Shown one piece after another: positions 23,771-34,441 of a stretch of DNA of 64,000 nucleotides. The stretch's first letter is position 1, and each line of letters starts with the position of its first letter. This DNA comes from Calonectria ilicicola (lineage: Eukaryota > Ascomycota > Sordariomycetes > Hypocreales > Nectriaceae): NCBI GenBank assembly GCA_020809705.1, contig CP085825.1:8060001-8124000 (forward strand), written 5' to 3'. The translations under genes and the position numbers were made by a program. The notes below the pieces were generated by a model. That model saw only the letters and a list, made by a program, of their open reading frames with translations, was not told the DNA's origin and made no database searches.

Positions 23771-24274
23771 GGAAAGAAAGGTCCGCTATTTGCTTGCGTC
23801 CTATCTGATAAGGCCTTTGATTAACAGATGGCGAAGCGATGGCTTGACCCACTCAGGCCGGAATTTAATGCCCTATGGTGTCCGTAGTGCTCGGCAGATT
23901 TCTAAGCTCTTGATATACGAGCCAATGAGAGCGCCCCGTATCTCCGAAACGGCTCGGCAAGTGGGAAGCACCTTAGAAACACATTTGTATTCCTCCGAAG
24001 ATCTAAAAAAAAAGCAGAATGCTTAAGTAATAGAATTCTTTTTTTTTCAGTTTTTTTTTCAGTATTGATAGCAATAAAAATTGTACAGCCCCTAATTGGA
24101 ATTTCCTACCTTTATAAATATGCTCTTGGTTAACAGGAGAGCCTGGCTTGGATCACCTTGTCCATTATCATTCTGATTCAAAGAGGATCGATCTGACCCA
24201 ATCAATATATCACGATCAAATAATCATCTACCGCCAGGCTTGACTCATTCCGATACAATGGTAATCGGATTTTC
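23771..24274. promoter_or_regulatory. Intergenic, promoter of ABC transporter
   Basis: About 500 bases with TATAAATA at 24113-24120 and T-rich tracts. An ATG at 24258 lies just upstream of the transporter frame but out of phase with it. Confidence 0.45.
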
Positions 24275-27200
24275 TTGGCCAATGATTCAGACAAGTTTGC
24301 TAACATATGTGCGAAGACAGAAAAACCCAATACCAGCTCAATTCGACACACAACTGCCATATATCGCGATCAAGGACGCTCGCTAGGTGTTGTGTATGAA
24401 AATGTGGATGTGCTAGGTCTCGAACCGGGAGTCAATGGCATCTTGACGCTGCCAATGGTATTTGCAAAACTCTTGCAATGGCCGAAGATCATTGTCAGTC
24501 AAATGACAGGCAATAATGACAAAGCCACCAAAAAAATTATTTGTAATGCAAACGGGGTTGTATTTCCGGGTGAGACAATGCTCGTACTTGGAAGACCCGG
24601 ATCTGGTACTTCAACATTGTTGAAGGTACTTGCCAATAACCGTGATTCATTTGAAGAGGTTCAGGGTCGTGTGGAATACGCTGGTATATCTAGTCACGGT
24701 ATGAGGCACAGGTTTCGGTCAGAAACTGTCTATACAAGCGAAGACGATATACATTTTCCGACGCTTCCTGTCAAGGATACAATAGGGTTCGCATTTCGGC
24801 TGCGGAAGCCCGCTGACGAGCATCTGACAGATTCAGAATTTGCCCACGGAATGACAGAGGCCTCGCTAAAGTCTCTCGGTCTTTCTCACACCTCAAAAAC
24901 CATTGTTGGTGATGCTTTTGTTCGCGGGGTATCAGGTGGCGAGCGTAAGCGTGTTACTCTTCTTGAAGCGCTTTCAACGAACCCGGCTATCGCATCCTGG
25001 GACAACCCGGCTCGTGGACTGGATAGCTCGTCTGCTACTGAATTTGCCCAACTAATACAGTCTATATCGAAAGCAACTGGCATGGCCAACATTGTGTCTA
25101 TGTATCAAGTCTCGGAGACTATTTACGAATGTTTCGATCGGGTTACCGTGCTATACGATGGATATACCATCTTTTGTGGAACAGCTGCCGACGCCAAAGC
25201 CTACTTCATCAACCTAGGTTTTGAGTGTCGCAGCCGTCAAACAACGCCCGATTTTATCACATCTGTGACTTCATCCACCGAGCGTCTGATTCGACGAGGT
25301 TTTGAAGACGTTGTACCCACGGATCCGAAGGGTTTGGCAGAGGCATTTAGTAGTAGCACCGAATTTGGCCGCCTGACAGAGGACATTGAAAAATACAAAA
25401 ACATTGTCTGCACAGATTCGGTAATGAAGAAGAAATTTTGCGAAGAAGCGCAAAGAATACGCTCTAGATGGGCTCCTCGATCGGCAATTGCACCTCGCAC
25501 ACTTGGTAAACAGATTTGGGCTGCTCTTATTCGTCACTATCAATTGGTTTGGGGGGACAAGAGGACTTTCTTTACCCTGATCTGTTTCAACATCCTTAAC
25601 GCAGTCATCAACGGTTCTTCTTATTACATGGCTCCAAAGGATGTTACCGGCTCATATGAAAAAAGCAGCGCCCTTTTCTTTTCCTTAATCTACTTTTACC
25701 TTAATGCACTCACCGAAGCGACATCCACGGTCAAGTCACGGCCTATCCTGCTGAAGCAGGTTCAGTATGGCTTTATTCACCCCAGCGCCTTTGTTATTGC
25801 TCAAACTATTGCTGAGATTCCTATTGCCTTTGTTCAATGCTTGATCTTCGCCTGTTGCTATTATTGGCAAATCAATCTTCAACGGACTGCCTCCGCATTT
25901 TGGATCTTTGTTCTTATTGTATTTACCCACTACTAGGCCGTTCAGAGTCTGTTTCGGATGCTTGGTGCTTGGTCACCAAATATCTCCCTCACATTGATGA
26001 TGGCGGGCAGCGCCATTCCAGTTGGATTACTCTATTCTGGATTTGGCCCGACAAGGCCTTCACAGCACCGCTGGGGGTCATGGTTGCGCCGAATCTCACC
26101 TTCTCCATGGGCCTTGGAGGCTCTGATGGGGAATGAGTTTTCTGGAATCACGCTGACGTGCTCCGATGCTGACATGGTCCCGTCAGGTGCTGGTTACAAC
26201 GACTCGCAGTACCAGACCTGCAGCATTACCGGCAGCAGTATGGGACGACGCTCAGTCGATGGGTCTGTCTATCTTGAGCACCACTTTGGGTTTACTCGGG
26301 CTCATCTTTGGCGCAACTTTGGCATTATTCTTGTTTTGTGGTTTTTGTATACCGTGATTGGTTGCGTCGGCCTTTCATTCATGACTCGCGACGGAAGCGG
26401 CCCTGGTAGTCGCGTATTCAAAACCTCAAAACAGCTTGACGAGGAAAATCAGCCACAATCTTCCAGCTCGTCGGTGACAGCGACGGTACCCGCCGATGAC
26501 GTGCCTACTGAGAATGATGAGGCCACAAGCTCCAGTACATTTACTTTCCAGAACGTTAGCTACTTTGTGGATGTTAGCGGAGAAGAGAAACAGCTTTTGC
26601 GAAATGTAAGTGGTTATGCAAAACCAGGTCAACTTACCGCCCTTATGGGCGCTTCTGGGGCGGGCAAAACAACGCTCTTAGACACTCTTTCGCAGAGAAA
26701 GAGCACTGGCCGGATCACCGGTACATTCCAACTAAATGGGAAGCCATTGGATGAGTCCTTTTCTCGGTCTTGCGGGTTTGTGATGCAACAGGATGTGCAT
26801 GAGCCCAATGCCACAGTTCGAGAAGCGCTTGAGTTCTCTGCCAGACTGAGACAGCCCCAGCACATCTCAGATGAATCAAAGATAGCATATGTTGAGCATG
26901 TTATTCATCTGCTCCAAATGGAGCCGATAGCTGAGGCTTTGATTGGGCAGCCGGGAGATGGGCAGCTCAGTGTGGAAGAGCGGAAGCGGGTCACCATCGG
27001 CGTGGAACTTGCGGCACGCCCGAGCTCTTTGTTATTCCTTGACGAGCCGACTTCCGGGCTGGATGGCCAGGCAGCTTTCGCTTTGGTCAAGTTTTTGCAG
27101 CGGATTGCTGCCGAGGGAATCCCAGTGGTTTGCACTATCCACCAGCCATCTGGCGTGCTTTTTGACATGTTTGACCATGTGTTGCTCTTGGCTCCCGGGG

Positions 27201-28450
27201 GCCAAACAGTATACTTTGGTGAGACTGGAGATAAAGCTTCTGTTGTGGCTGAGTATTTTAGCCGTTATGGAGCCACGATGGATCCCGACGAGAATCCAGC
27301 CGAGTTCATTCTCTCCACTGTCACAGTAAAGGGAGAGGGGTCCCTGGACTGGCCTGCAAACTGGAACGCATCGAGGGAATGTGTGGAGCTACAGTCCAAG
27401 ATATCACAGCTAAACTTGGCAGTGAAACAAGAGAATGATGAATTTCCAACTGATGGCACTAATCAGAACTCTTACGGCAAAGGCCAATTTGCATTATCGC
27501 TTCGGGCGCAGATAGCAGCAGTTACCCAGCGGCACTGGATATCAGTCTGGCGAGATGGCATGTATAATTTCAGCAAAATTGCCAAATCGCTTTTTGTGGA
27601 AATGTTCATAGCCTTTAGCTTTTTCAAAGTTGGAGGCAGTGTCCAAGGGCTTCAGAACAATATGATTGCAATCTTGCTACTTTCGTGGATCATCCCTTCG
27701 ACCTGTGCAGATGTGCAGGATATCTGGTTCCGCAAATGGGACATTTTCATGGCGCGAGAAAAGAATGGCATTTACGACTGGAGGGCGTTACTGTTTGCAT
27801 TAGTTATCGTTGAGATTCTGTGGCAACTGGGTACATACTCCCTTATCTTCCTTGCCACATATTGGACTGTTGGATTCCCAAACATTACTGCAATTTCGGG
27901 ATTCAATTATTTCATGTGGCTTCTCTTGGGCATATTTGGCACCGGATACTCGCAACTGCTGGCAGCAATGTTCCCAAACACGTTGATGGGAGGGTATGCC
28001 AACTCCTTGTTTTGGGTCATTCTCATGGTATTTTCGGGTATGCTCACTCCGCATTCTTACATGAACTCTTTCTATCGCCCTTGGATTTTTTGGGCGGACC
28101 CTATGCGCTATTTTTTCGGTGCCACTGTTGGGACAGTCTTGCATGATGTTCGCGTCAAATGCGAGCCGAGTGAGTTGACCGTATTTCAGCCTCCATCCAA
28201 CCAAAGCTGCCTGGAATATGCTCAAAGTTTCCTTGATGAAGCGACGGGGTATCTTCTTAATCCAGATGCAAAGGGAAAATGCGAGTATTGCCAGTATGCA
28301 GGTGGCGATGACTACTTGCAAACCTTGGATTATGCATTTCATGAACGTTGGTGGAACTGGGCTGTATTCCTTGGTTTTTGTTTATCTAATTTCGCTCTTT
28401 TGTATGTTGTCGTGGGTTGGACAAAGGGTAGACACCAACGTCGCATGTAA
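24275..28450 (+). CDS. PDR-type (ABCG) multidrug transporter interrupted by an in-frame TAG
   Basis: One frame runs from 24275 to 28450, broken only by a TAG at 25934-25936. The two parts (553 and 838 codons) are otherwise continuous: ...VLIVFTHY, stop, AVQSLFRMLGAW. The first nucleotide-binding domain has GRPGSGTSTLLK, VSGGERKRV and WDNPARGLD. The second has GASGAGKTTLLD, LSVEERKRV and LFLDEPTSGLD. Two membrane domains follow the NBDs in the reverse (NBD-TMD)2 order of full-size PDR pumps, and a NANGVVFPGE segment precedes the first Walker A. Such pumps export drugs or secondary metabolites through the plasma membrane. The frame lacks an ATG before the conserved LGVVYENVDVLGL; the nearest ATG (24258) is out of frame, so the N-terminus may also be damaged or misread. 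It may be a pseudogene, a read-through gene, or carry assembly errors. Confidence 0.8.
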
Positions 28451-29091
28451 ACTCTCAAAAGGTGGTGTAAGTAATGGAGGGCAGATACACATGCATTCAA
28501 TAACTTTGCTTTGTTGTAATTTACCTGGGTAAGGAAAACCACCTTTTAAAGTCGGAGTAAATCTTTTTAATTTTTCAGTATTTTATTTAATGGTCTAGGG
28601 TAGCACACTCTTGGCTTGGGTGGCATTTTGTTGTCACTTTGCACAGACCACACTGCCATATTGCCCCGCTGCATCGCCACAGCGCAAGAGCCCACGCTAA
28701 GTTAGTTAATGCCCCGAATTCCCGCGGGATTTCAATCGTTCGTGCTCCTAAACCAAACTTCAATCCAATTGTTTTCTGGTGTTTTTTTTTCTCAACCAAC
28801 TCTCGGAATTGAAAAATGGCTGCTTGCATGATGTCCTGTTTTGTTTATTAGTTAGATTGGGCCTTCTCTTCAAATACATGCGCTGAAATATTGAAGCAGA
28901 ATAACCAAAGCTCAGCAAGTTTTTAAGTTTTAGCACCGGCGAGTCAATCACTAAGCGGGCAATATGCAAATTTCCGAGGTAAAGCCCGAAAACCCGCGAG
29001 CCATAAGGGGAGCATACTCCCAAGCCCCTCGGCGAAAGGGCTGCATTCGACATTGGCCCTATCCACAACTACCGGGCGTTTCCTCATCGAA
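28451..29091. promoter_or_regulatory. Intergenic, promoter of regulator 3
   Basis: This region lies between the ABC transporter 3' end and regulator 3, both on the plus strand. It contains a perfect TCCCGCGGGA palindrome at 28720-28729, about 360 bases upstream of the regulator start. No protein-like frame is visible. Confidence 0.5.
28720..28729. promoter_or_regulatory. TCCCGCGGGA palindrome
   Basis: This 10-bp perfect palindrome contains two inverted CGG half-sites, the form many dimeric Zn2Cys6 regulators bind. Near-identical sites occur upstream of the aldehyde dehydrogenase and between the LinD-like and SnoaL-like genes. Confidence 0.45.
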
Positions 29092-31594
29092 ATGGACTCA
29101 GCGACTTCTACAATTGACTCGGCTCCGGCCCAAACTCCGGTCCTTTCATCCAACCAGAGAACCGGGCTCAATCGGACGACGAAACCCAGCAAGGCATGTG
29201 TTCCTTGCAAAGCACGCAAAGTAAAATGCAACGCAGCATTGGTGGGACTTCCTTGCGGTAGCTGTGTTAGCAAAGAGTGCACCGAACGCTGCGTCTTGAC
29301 GGTTCGCAAACGTCGAAAGCGGTATGTGTTTTTTTGCAAGGTGATTCAAGGATTTGCCTAATTTGGGTTGCTTCAGAGCTGTTGCACCTATTATACAGTT
29401 GCCATTATCCGATAGCATACAAGAAGTGAAGTTGGGTCCAGCAAGAACCGTAAGTCCCTTTTCAACCATTCACTCCGTATTCCACACACCTATCTCGTTT
29501 TTTTTTAAGACACTTTCATCTTAACTATTGCTCGCCCGTAGGCTTCCCCACAAGCTCATTGTTCCGTGGAAAGTGAGCACTCAACGCAAGACGTAGGGGC
29601 TACGACCACCATTTGTGAAGCCAATTCTCCCCCCCAGCATCATATTTTAGACCCTTCAGTCAGCGAAGGCCCCCAACAGTGCCGCACTGACCTGCATTAC
29701 CTCACTATATTATCAGATGCAATGAGTGATGCCGATACATCATCCAACTTATCTGATGGGCCGACTCTTAGCATTTCTGCTGCCACAGGAGCTGAGTGCA
29801 ATAGGGCTACTAAACCGCCATTGTGTTACAAGCCAAAGCAAATGGATCCCGTTGACTTGGAATTTCTTTCCAAAAAGGGAGCTTTTGACATACCTCCTAA
29901 GCGCTGCGTGTATTTTTCCCTGCCCCCATTCCTAATCTGTTGCATATGCAAATGCTAACATACAACAGAGACGCACTCCTAAAGATCTACTTTGTGTATG
30001 CTTACCCTTACGCCCCTATTCTCGACCGAGTAGACTTTATGCAAAGTTATATGCAGAGTAACTATTCACTGTTCCTAATGCACGCTGTACTTGCAACTGC
30101 TACACTATATGCGCCCGCAGATATCTTGTCCGAATGTGGGTTCCAGGATCGATCCACCGCTCAAGAGTCCTTCTATTGCAAAGCGAACATGCTTTATGAC
30201 TTTCAGTACGAAACAAGTCTTTTGCCTATCCTGCAGGGATCAGTGATCATGGGAACGATTCTTCTTGACCGCGCCACTGATAAGGATTTTCAGTACTGGT
30301 TCCATAATTCATGCCGCGTCGCTATTAAGCTTGGTATTCATCATATGTAGGTACTCGGATACTTCTTGGTCCATCATAGACTGGGAGATATTAATTCAAG
30401 TAATAGTAATTCTCGAGAGGACAGCAATCGCAAAATAACGAAGATTTATAAAAGAATTTGGTGGCTTCTCCATGTGTGTTTCGCATCCACTAATCTCTTG
30501 TTTAAATATTACTGACCAATGTAAATCTGAAGTTCCGTGACATGCTTCATTCATTTGTCGGCTCACAAAACTTACGTTTTCTCAGTAAATTTTCTCGCAT
30601 CAAGCCTCTAAATATAGATGACTGGGAGATGGAGACTATTCCAGACGAATTTAAATTAATACTGTCACCTATTAGTAATAGGGAAAAGAATTTGTTCATA
30701 GAAACATGTGAACTAGGTCGGATCGGTATGTGGAACACAGCTCATCTGGCAATCATATTAATAACATTTGATAGGTGGACAGTGTCTGAGCATTGTTGAG
30801 GAAAATGACTCCAAAGACCCCATGCAATTAATGGGCTTACTTGACGCGTGGCGCTCATCACTGTCCAAGACAATGCAAGTTCCTAACCGATCCGAATGCA
30901 ATGATACGTTTAATGAAGTGTTACTTTCTCTGAGCTTTAGATTCGAAGCGGTACTGTGCCGTCTTGTTCGACGTCGATGGTTGCATAGGGACGCTGCCAA
31001 GACCAAATGGGCAGCGACAAGGCTCCGACAGGCAATATTTGAACTTGATGCCATCATATGGAGAATGCTACACTCTCAACGACTCGAAGGGCTTCCAATG
31101 ATTTTGTATGGCGCCATCTTACCCAACTACCGCGGAAATGAAATATTCAAATGCCTTTTTATACTAACTCGACATGCAGCACAACTACTATCCCGGTTTT
31201 GCTTGCATTTCACATAGAGACGGCCTTGGATAATTCCGAAACTGGTATTATTTATTCGGCATCAATAATATCCATAAACCAGACGATGTTGGTTATGCGG
31301 CAATTACGAGACATCCCGGCTATACAAAGAGCAATACCAGTTTTCGAAAAGATTATTTCAATAAAAAAACTCGACTCCATGCCCGGGCCAATTCCAATTG
31401 TTCACAACGATGGCCACCATCTGGATGATCGGCCACTAGAGCATGGACAACTCACAGCAGCCTCATTTTTGCAGCTGGAGAGTTCATTTTCACAATCCTT
31501 TTCAGGTGAACAGGCCACTTGGATAGAGGAATTATTGGGGCTTGACTTTATGGAGAGTTGGCAAATGGGAAATATGGTTTTAACTGATTTGTAA
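29092..31594 (+). CDS. Zn2Cys6 transcription factor, Ctf1/FarB-like (regulator 3)
   Basis: Eight exons are inferred: 29092-29321, 29377-29449, 29542-about 29905, about 29971-30346, 30401-30473, 30533-30725, 30775-31105 and 31180-31594. The zinc cluster at residues 36-67 has a long loop and a long last spacing (C-x2-C-x6-C-x8-C-x2-C-x8-C). That form is shared by Ctf1/FarA/FarB-type regulators of lipid and cutin breakdown. The later exons encode the fungal_trans domain (LLKIYFVYAYPYAPILDR, CRVAIKLGIHH, then KRIWWLLH). The junction after PPKR is a problem: the GT donor at 29908 with either AG (29968 or 29970) breaks the frame. Only a GC-AG intron (29906-29970) preserves it, so a one-base error or frameshift is possible. 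The gene runs toward the aldehyde dehydrogenase. Confidence 0.78.
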
Positions 31595-31839
31595 TATATT
31601 TTCATAAATCCTTTCCGTTTTTTAATTAAACTAATGGAAATTGAATCAAATAGTTAAGCGTTAAATCTTCGTTATTGGTTCGCCGACTGCAAGAGCTACA
31701 ACAAAAAATGCGGTGTGTTGAGGAGCAGTGTTGCAGCGGACTAATCTACTTTTTGCGAACTATGCCATCGAACGGACTACTCCAAAATAAGTTGAAGCAA
31801 TCTAAATACCATCATAGTAGCTACCCACTACACTGATTC

Positions 31840-33608
31840 CTAGTTCACAACATTCTTGTTCAAAAATAAGGTCTGGACATTACAAAAGCCTTTTAATCCA
31901 TTCAGGCCCCATTCAGTGCCGATACCACTTTCTTTATGCCCACCAAATGGAGCTAAGGGTGATATGTCAAAATGATTGTTAATCCAGACACTTCCAGCTT
32001 GGATTTGTCTGGCCACTCTCTCTGCCTTTTTCAGGTCGTTGGTCCAAACCGACGCCCCCAGGCCCAGAACGGTATCATTTGCACGGGCTATTACATCTTC
32101 TTCATTGCCCCATGGAAGAATGGGCACAATTGGTCCTACCGAAAGTTTTTGTTAGAAAGAATCTAGAAAAAATAGACAGGTAAAGCATGAACACCATACC
32201 GAATGGCTCCTCCACAACGATGCGTGAGTCATCTGGTGGACTGTCAATAATAGTCGGGTTAACGAAATAGCCATGCGATTCTTGAATGCTCCCCCCAACA
32301 GCAACTTTCCAGCCTTCTGTTTGGATATCGTCGAAGAAGGTCTTGACTCGCGCAAATTGCATCGAATTTTGCAGTGGCCCATGGGTCGTGCCCTTTTCAG
32401 AACCATCTCCCAGCTTGTAGCTCTTGACATGCTTTACCAATGCTTCGCGAAAGTCATTGAAGATAGATTCATGCACATATATCCGCTTTAAATTTAGACA
32501 TATCTTGTTCAAGATTGTGTCAGTCGACTATTGTATTGCAGCATCAATAAATCACCTACCTGGCCAGAATTCAAGAACGCATAGAAGGCGATCTACATCA
32601 CATAAGCTTTCTATACATAACTTGGTATTCAAACACAAACCTGTTGAGCAACTTTGTCTATGTTGATGTCCGGGAATATGATTGCGGGGTCATTGCCGCC
32701 TCTGGTAGCGTATGAGCCAACCTCACACGCCCACTTGAAAGACGATCAACTCACAACTCAAGGGTTATCCTTTTCAATGTTTGGCTTGCACTTCGCATCA
32801 CGGCTTTTCCGGTATTTGTAGAACCAGTGAAACTAATCTTGTCGATTCCAGGATGACTCGTGATCCATGGTCCGAGATGGTCATCGCCGCTAAGGGATTG
32901 AACCACTCCAGGAGGGAAAAACTGTTGCGCCAGTTCAACCAGCTTAAGGCCACAGTATGGCGTAAAGGGCCTTTTTGGTCAATTCAGTTGCTGGAAATAT
33001 TTTGACAAGATTGAAAGTACTCACGACGGCTTGACAATAATAACATTACCTGCCAACAAAGCTGGTGCGATTTTCCCGGCTGCCAGAAGGAGCGGAAAAT
33101 TCCATGGGACCAGAGCAGCAACAACGCCAATGGGTGTGTATCTGGTTATCACTTTCCTGTGTTCATTATCTTCAATAATATCCTCTGGAAGCGTAATGTC
33201 TGCCATCTCTCTCATCCATCGAACGGCAAAGTGAGTTTCTGCATCTGCCTGGGGGATCTTGATTTCATCAATACATGAAAAACCACGCAGCACAAAGGTT
33301 TGGGCAGGTCTTACAGGCTTGCCTTGTTCAGAAACCAGCAAATCACTAAACTGACACTTGTATTTTTCCACGGCATTTGCATAGGCCACCACTGCACTAC
33401 GGCGATGGTCTTGAGGTACTTTGGACCATGCCTTGAAAGCTTCCTTGGCCACCGAAACAGCACGATCAACGTCGGCAATGGTGGCAACGGGAACTTCCCA
33501 GTTGGGCTTCAAATTGGCAGGATTAATGCCATGCCTTTGCTGCTCAGTCGGAGAAGACTTTGCATCAATTATTTGGATAAAGCTTTCCTCGAAATTCAGG
33601 TTGCTCAT
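31840..33608 (-). CDS. NAD(P)-dependent aldehyde dehydrogenase
   Basis: Six minus-strand exons (33025-33608, 32755-32970, 32641-32701, 32560-32592, 32200-32503, 31840-32135) join in phase to 497 residues, standard for the family. The catalytic Glu is at about 266 in TLELGGND and the catalytic Cys at about 300 in NSGQICLNL, 34 residues apart as in characterised ALDHs. PWNFPLLLAAGK and FTGSTNTGK form the cofactor-binding region. Exon 4 is only 33 bases (IAFYAFLNSGQ). It oxidises an aldehyde to a carboxylic acid in the cytosol (no targeting signal seen); the substrate is unknown. It is convergent with regulator 3, and its upstream region carries TCCCGCGGAA, a motif also found near the LinD-like and SnoaL-like genes. 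Confidence 0.88.
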
Positions 33609-34261
33609 GATGAAATCAAATTGAAGAAGTTGCTTAGGTGTCTTGGAGGAGTTTTCTACAAGTAGTGAGCCGTAAAGACATTTGAGTAAATGGGAGTTGG
33701 GGAAACGGTATCTATTTATTTTAACATCATACTTTGAGTTTGTGACTCTTTCCTGAACCAAGAACCTATTGTCGAGCCTCGGCTACTCAATAAACTTTTA
33801 TTCTTTTAGACTAATCAGGAATAGCAATGCAATGGAGGTTTGCGGTGGCGCCTTGTTGTCAGAGATCCCGTTGTCCAAATCCCGCGGAAATCTTCTTGTG
33901 GGCCACTTGATATCCAAGAGGCGGACCAACCAAAGCTCACCGCATTCATTCGTTCCTATTATATATAATTGATCAACATAAATGTGATATTGCTCCATCC
34001 CGAATTGCGGCATTAAAGTCACCACCGCTAGGTCGGACTTATGTGTAAACGGCATATTTAATTCACAGCATGTCAATAACAGGATATTATTTGGCCATTG
34101 GTATCTAAATTCGATAAATTTTCCAAACCCTCGACGAAAAAAAAGAATCCAGTCTTTGCTGGAGAAAATCCCTGTGCACGTGCTGATTTTGCCAATTACG
34201 CGATGGCTTATTAGTAATGCTGGCATAGAAAACTCCGCGGCATTATACAAAAAGCTCTTTT
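33609..34261. promoter_or_regulatory. Upstream region of aldehyde dehydrogenase
   Basis: About 650 bases between the dehydrogenase start and the retrotransposon. It holds TCCCGCGGAA at 33880-33889 and TCCGCGG at 34234-34240. A 150-codon minus-strand frame here begins at a non-ATG codon, has no family resemblance and is not called. Confidence 0.5.
33880..33889 (+). promoter_or_regulatory. TCCCGCGGAA motif upstream of aldehyde dehydrogenase
   Basis: Identical in all ten bases to the site at 44782-44791 in the LinD/SnoaL intergenic region, and close to the TCCGCGGA palindrome known as the yeast Pdr1/Pdr3 response element. It sits about 270 bases upstream of the dehydrogenase start. Confidence 0.45.
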
Positions 34262-34266
34262 TAAAA

Positions 34267-34441
34267 TGTGGAGACTAGTTGTGGCTGGCCTCGATGGCCT
34301 CACGGCCTCAATGCGTTGTCGCAGCCCCACAGCCAATTGGGGCTGGACCTAGCTATAAAACACATAGTTGACTGCTCTTTATTTTATAGGAATTAAGGCT
34401 CTTTTAATCTCTCGTTATGACCTAATGACCAAAGTGTGATA
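34267..34441 (+). repeat. Left LTR
   Basis: 175 bp, starting TGTGGAG and ending GTGATA. It is only lightly mutated: relative to the right copy it shows just three C-to-T type changes, and its internal GGCCTC and CAGCCCCAC blocks are intact. Confidence 0.9.

Noticed and set aside
33798..34250. 150-codon minus-strand frame upstream of aldehyde dehydrogenase
   Set aside because: Starts at a TTG, has no recognisable domain, and overlaps the likely promoter.
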